From an uncultured Planctomycetota bacterium (lineage in GTDB: Bacteria > Planctomycetota > UBA1135 > UBA2386), in the NCBI GenBank assembly GCA_903925435.1, contig CAIYFF010000160.1, forward strand, positions 1 through 8,569: a DNA stretch of 8,569 bases, written 5' to 3'. Below are positions 5,421 to 8,569 of the stretch, in pieces (positions within the stretch are counted from its first letter, which is position 1; each line of letters starts with the position of its first letter). Below the pieces are notes generated by a model. The model was given only the letters and a program-made list of their open reading frames with translations. It made no database searches and was not told the DNA's origin. A program made the translations under genes and the position numbers.

Positions 5421-8400
5421 ATGACTCCCGCTACGCCGCGCGAGTTCCCGGCAGCAGCGTTTGCTGGCCGATTCGACGTCGTGCAGACGTTCCAGGGCGG
5501 CGAAGGTTGCACGGCGCTTGTGCGCGATCGCCGCAGCAACAAGCTCTCGATCTGCAAGGTGCTCGACGACGAGGCACCTGCAGCCGAAGCGTCGATGCTG
5601 ATGTCGCTGCAGCATCCTGCGATCCCGTCGGTGCGAGAAGTCGGCCAGATTGCAGATGGGCGCGTGTTCCTCGTGCGCGAATACGTGCAAGGCGCCGTGC
5701 TTTCGGAATCGATGCCGATCGATGCGCCATCGGCAGTGAAGATCGCGCAACAGGTGCTCGAAGCGCTGGCGTTCGTGCACCTGCGTGGCGTGCTGCACCT
5801 CGATATCAAGCCGGCCAACCTGATCCGGACGGAACGCGGCGAACTCAAACTGCTCGACTTCGGCCTCGCCGTGCGCCGCGGCGGACGCGGCGTCGGCGGC
5901 ACTCCGTTCTTCGCGGCGCCAGAACTGCTGCTCGGCGGCTCGCCGGATCCGCGCAGCGATCTGTTCTCGCTCGGCGCAGTGCTTGTGGCGGCCATGTGGC
6001 CGAAGAGCAGCCCGCTGCCGCTCGCGCGCTTCCTGCGCATGTTCCCGAGCTTCACGTTCTGGGACGCAGCGGATGTGCAGCCGTCGGACTTTCCCGCGCC
6101 GTTCCCGCAGTTCCTCGAACGTTGCCTCGGGCGACGACCCCAAGACCGATTCTCGGATGCGCAGGCCGCGTTGGAGTTCCTCGTCGGCGGCGTTGGCAAA
6201 CCCTCCCACTCACTGCTGAAGCCGGATCCGGTCGCCATGTTCGGCAAGTCGCTCGAAGAGGCGATGGCCATCACACCGCACGATCTGCGCATCGAAGGCG
6301 CGACCGAGCATGAGCGCGAGCAACTCGCGCTCCATCTGCTGTGCACGCATCGCAGCGTCGTCAACTACCGCATCGACGGCGAGGCGGTGCACGTCGTCCG
6401 CGGCGGGCTCCCAGCGCGCCTCGTGCGTGTGCCTGAGCTCGACGCGAACATGCTGCAGCCGTTCTTGGAGTCGGTGCTCTCGCTGCAAACCGATGTGGCG
6501 AAGATGGCCGCGGACTTCCTGCTGCGCGAAGTGGGACCCTCGCCGATTGCGATCGGCTACGACCTCGTGCGGCGCGCTGCCGAAGGCCACATCATCCCAG
6601 ATGGCTCGCGTTGGAGTTGGCCGCAAGCTGCGCAAGGCCGCCTGACTGCGGCGCCGACCACGCCGCGCGGCATCGCGACAGCCAGCGATCTCCGCGACGA
6701 AGCGGCAGCTGGCCGCGGCGAGTCGGCGCAGAATCGATTTGCAGCGGCGGCGCGCAACGCGAAGCCGGACGAAGAACGCGCGCTGCGGCTCGCGCTCGTC
6801 CAAGGCCTGCTCGCAGCCGGCGAACCCGCGCGCGCATTGCCGCTGTGCACCTACCTCGCGCCGCAGCGCGCGCAAGCGCTGCTCGACCTCGGACGCATCG
6901 CCGAAGCGCGCGAGGTCCTGGGCACGGCATCGACGGCAGCCGACTCTGAGTCCGCGCGCGAACTCGCGCGCACGAAGGCTCGGTTGCGCGCAGCGGATGG
7001 CGACGTTCAGGGCGCAATCGACGAATTGCGCGCAGCGATCGACGACACGCCGCGCGCCGTGGAGATCCAGACTCTTGCGGCGATGCATGAGCAACTCGGC
7101 AATGGCGCAGTCGCGCGCACGCTGCTGCTCGGCGTGTTGCCCAAGTTGCCGGCGGAAACCAATCCGTTCCTCAGGGCCGCTGTGCTCACGAGCCTTGGCC
7201 TCACCGAACGACGCATGGGCCACACGGAAGCTGCGCACGAGTTCTTGACCGACGCGCGCGCGCTGTTGCTGCGCCTTGGCCATGAGCGTCACGCGGCGAC
7301 CGCGACCCACAACCTCGGACTCGCAGCAAAGGACCTCGGCAAGCTCGAGGAGGCGACCGAGCGATTCCGACAAGCGCGCGGGTTGTTCCAACACATCGGC
7401 GACCCTGCTGGCGCAGCGATCGCAGAAGCCGCACTCGGGAGCACAGCCCTCGCATCCGGCGACCCCATCGCAGCCGAGCGCCGACTCGAAGCCGCGGCGC
7501 AAGCGCTCGAACAGGTAGGCGCGCGTGCAGCGGCGGCCCACACGAGGGTAATGTTGGCGCGCGCACTCGCGGCTCAGGACCGACAGCAGGACGCGCGCGA
7601 ACTCCTCGACTCGATCGGCGAATCCGCGCGCGCGAGGTTCCCGAGCGAGGTCGCGCAAGTTCTCGAACTGTTGCAGCCGCCACCCAAGCCCGCGGTTGCG
7701 TCGCCTGCATCGCCTGCGCCCCGCCCAACTCCCGTATCCGAGAAGCCTGTGCAGGAACTCCAAGGACCGAGCCGCGAACTGTTCCGAACCTTCCTCGCCG
7801 TCAATCGACGACTTGCGAGCGAGTCGGACCTCGACCGCGCGATGAACATGCTGCTGGAGTCAGCGATCACGCTGACCGGCGGCCGCACCGGCTACCTGCT
7901 CGTGGCACGCCCCGATGGTCTCCAACGGGAGTTCCAAGCGGGCACTCAGACGCCGGGCGGCAACGCGTTCAGCCGCTCGCTCGCCAACCGTGCGATGCAG
8001 CAGCAGCGCTCGCTGACTGGCGAGGACGCGCTCGCCGATCGCGAACTCGCCGAGATGCCGAGCATCCGCAACCTGCAGATCCGGTCGGCGATCTGCTCGC
8101 CATTCCAATCCGGCACCGGCGCCGCGGGCGCGATCTACGTGGAGCACGCGGGCCGCGCCGGCGCGTTCCGCGAAGAAGACAAGTCCAGCCTCGAAGTGCT
8201 CGCCGACCAGGCAGCGATTGCCGTCGATCGCATGATGCGCGAGGAGCAACTCGCGAAGGAACTGGAACACAGCCGCCGCGAACTCGCCGTCGCGCAACGC
8301 ACGACGCGCCGTGAAGCGTCGACGTTGATCGGCGACAGCGAGCCGATGCGCGAACTGCGCATGCGCATCCACAAAGTCGGACCGCTCGACTTGTCGGTGC

Positions 8401-8569
8401 TGATCCTCGGCGAGACCGGCACCGGCAAGGAACTCGTCGCGCAATCGATCCACCAGAACAGCGCCGTGCGTTCGCGCGGGCCGTTCGTCGCGGAGAACTG
8501 CAGCGCGCTGCCGCCGGAATTGATGGAACGCGAACTGTTCGGCCACGTCGCCGGATCGTTCACGGGCGC
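5421..8569 (+). CDS. Ser/Thr kinase - TPR - GAF - sigma-54 activator fusion, partial (C-terminus beyond the right edge)
   Basis: One open frame gives 1049 residues before the edge. Residues 18-260 are a Hanks-type kinase: glycine loop QGGEGCTALV (25-34), catalytic Lys K46, HLDIKPAN (126-133), DFG (146-148), APE (166-168) and the closing RRPQDRF Arg R243. All key catalytic residues are present, but HRD is HLD. Residues about 277-401 look like the helical C-terminal end of a STAND/AAA-type ATPase (FLLREVGPSPIAIGYDLV, RWSWP) without any Walker motif. Residues about 450-750 form TPR-like helix pairs, clearest at 630-720 (HNLGLAAKDLGKLEEATERF). A Pro/Ala linker (753-780) leads to a GAF domain (787-940), a coiled coil and, from L969 (LIGDSEPM), a sigma-54 activator AAA+ domain with Walker A GETGTGKE (997-1004), ENCSALP and GSFTG (1045-1049). 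The missing part should hold Walker B, the arginine finger and a DNA-binding HTH if complete. No receiver domain or membrane segment is seen, so a cytosolic sensor-regulator is inferred. Confidence 0.94.
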   Translation, partial: MTPATPREFPAAAFAGRFDVVQTFQGGEGCTALVRDRRSNKLSICKVLDDEAPAAEASMLMSLQHPAIPSVREVGQIADGRVFLVREYVQGAVLSESMPIDAPSAVKIAQQVLEALAFVHLRGVLHLDIKPANLIRTERGELKLLDFGLAVRRGGRGVGGTPFFAAPELLLGGSPDPRSDLFSLGAVLVAAMWPKSSPLPLARFLRMFPSFTFWDAADVQPSDFPAPFPQFLERCLGRRPQDRFSDAQAALEFLVGGVGKPSHSLLKPDPVAMFGKSLEEAMAITPHDLRIEGATEHEREQLALHLLCTHRSVVNYRIDGEAVHVVRGGLPARLVRVPELDANMLQPFLESVLSLQTDVAKMAADFLLREVGPSPIAIGYDLVRRAAEGHIIPDGSRWSWPQAAQGRLTAAPTTPRGIATASDLRDEAAAGRGESAQNRFAAAARNAKPDEERALRLALVQGLLAAGEPARALPLCTYLAPQRAQALLDLGRIAEAREVLGTASTAADSESARELARTKARLRAADGDVQGAIDELRAAIDDTPRAVEIQTLAAMHEQLGNGAVARTLLLGVLPKLPAETNPFLRAAVLTSLGLTERRMGHTEAAHEFLTDARALLLRLGHERHAATATHNLGLAAKDLGKLEEATERFRQARGLFQHIGDPAGAAIAEAALGSTALASGDPIAAERRLEAAAQALEQVGARAAAAHTRVMLARALAAQDRQQDARELLDSIGESARARFPSEVAQVLELLQPPPKPAVASPASPAPRPTPVSEKPVQELQGPSRELFRTFLAVNRRLASESDLDRAMNMLLESAITLTGGRTGYLLVARPDGLQREFQAGTQTPGGNAFSRSLANRAMQQQRSLTGEDALADRELAEMPSIRNLQIRSAICSPFQSGTGAAGAIYVEHAGRAGAFREEDKSSLEVLADQAAIAVDRMMREEQLAKELEHSRRELAVAQRTTRREASTLIGDSEPMRELRMRIHKVGPLDLSVLILGETGTGKELVAQSIHQNSAVRSRGPFVAENCSALPPELMERELFGHVAGSFTG

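Noticed and set aside
6210..7763. A 517-codon minus-strand open frame opposite the TPR part of the kinase fusion.
   Set aside because: Arg/Ala/Cys-rich composition without family motifs, and the plus strand clearly encodes kinase, TPR and GAF sequence; an antisense shadow.

Overview
The window is GC-rich, densely packed bacterial DNA, most likely from a planctomycete (Planctomycetota). The main evidence is the two large secreted proteins (DUF1028 type and CHRD type). Both end in a roughly 120-135 residue beta-rich C-terminal domain with LLLGS / LPL / ASN- or SNG-type motifs, which I know mainly from secreted planctomycete proteins. A very large Ser/Thr kinase fusion protein fits the same group. 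The assignment rests on protein style only; there is no rRNA or other marker gene here.

Layout. The minus strand from 2703 down to 1 carries a secreted DUF1028-family protein (1195-2703), a periplasmic YceI-like protein (505-1104) and a multi-pass membrane protein cut by the left edge (1-497). The last two are 7 bases apart and look co-transcribed. A possible promoter overlapped by a perfect 16-base palindrome precedes yceI. The plus strand starts 41 bases from the DUF1028 start with an unrecognised, probably helical cytosolic protein (2745-3575). It is followed by a secreted protein with three CHRD domains (3717-5231) and then by the 5' part of a giant regulator (5421 to the right edge). No gap between genes exceeds 200 bases. 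I found no RNA genes, CRISPR arrays or mobile elements.

The most interesting gene is the regulator. One continuous frame encodes a Ser/Thr protein kinase domain, a linker that looks like the remains of a STAND/AAA-type ATPase, a TPR-like helical array, a GAF domain and the start of a sigma-54 activator AAA+ domain (Walker A GETGTGKE, GSFTG in place of GAFTG), where the window ends. It therefore appears to join Ser/Thr kinase signalling and bacterial enhancer-binding activity in one polypeptide. Just upstream, the CHRD gene has a good sigma-54 (-24/-12) promoter candidate at 3644-3659 with an inverted repeat about 100 bases upstream of the predicted transcription start. A testable idea is that the regulator controls its secreted CHRD neighbour; this is inference only.
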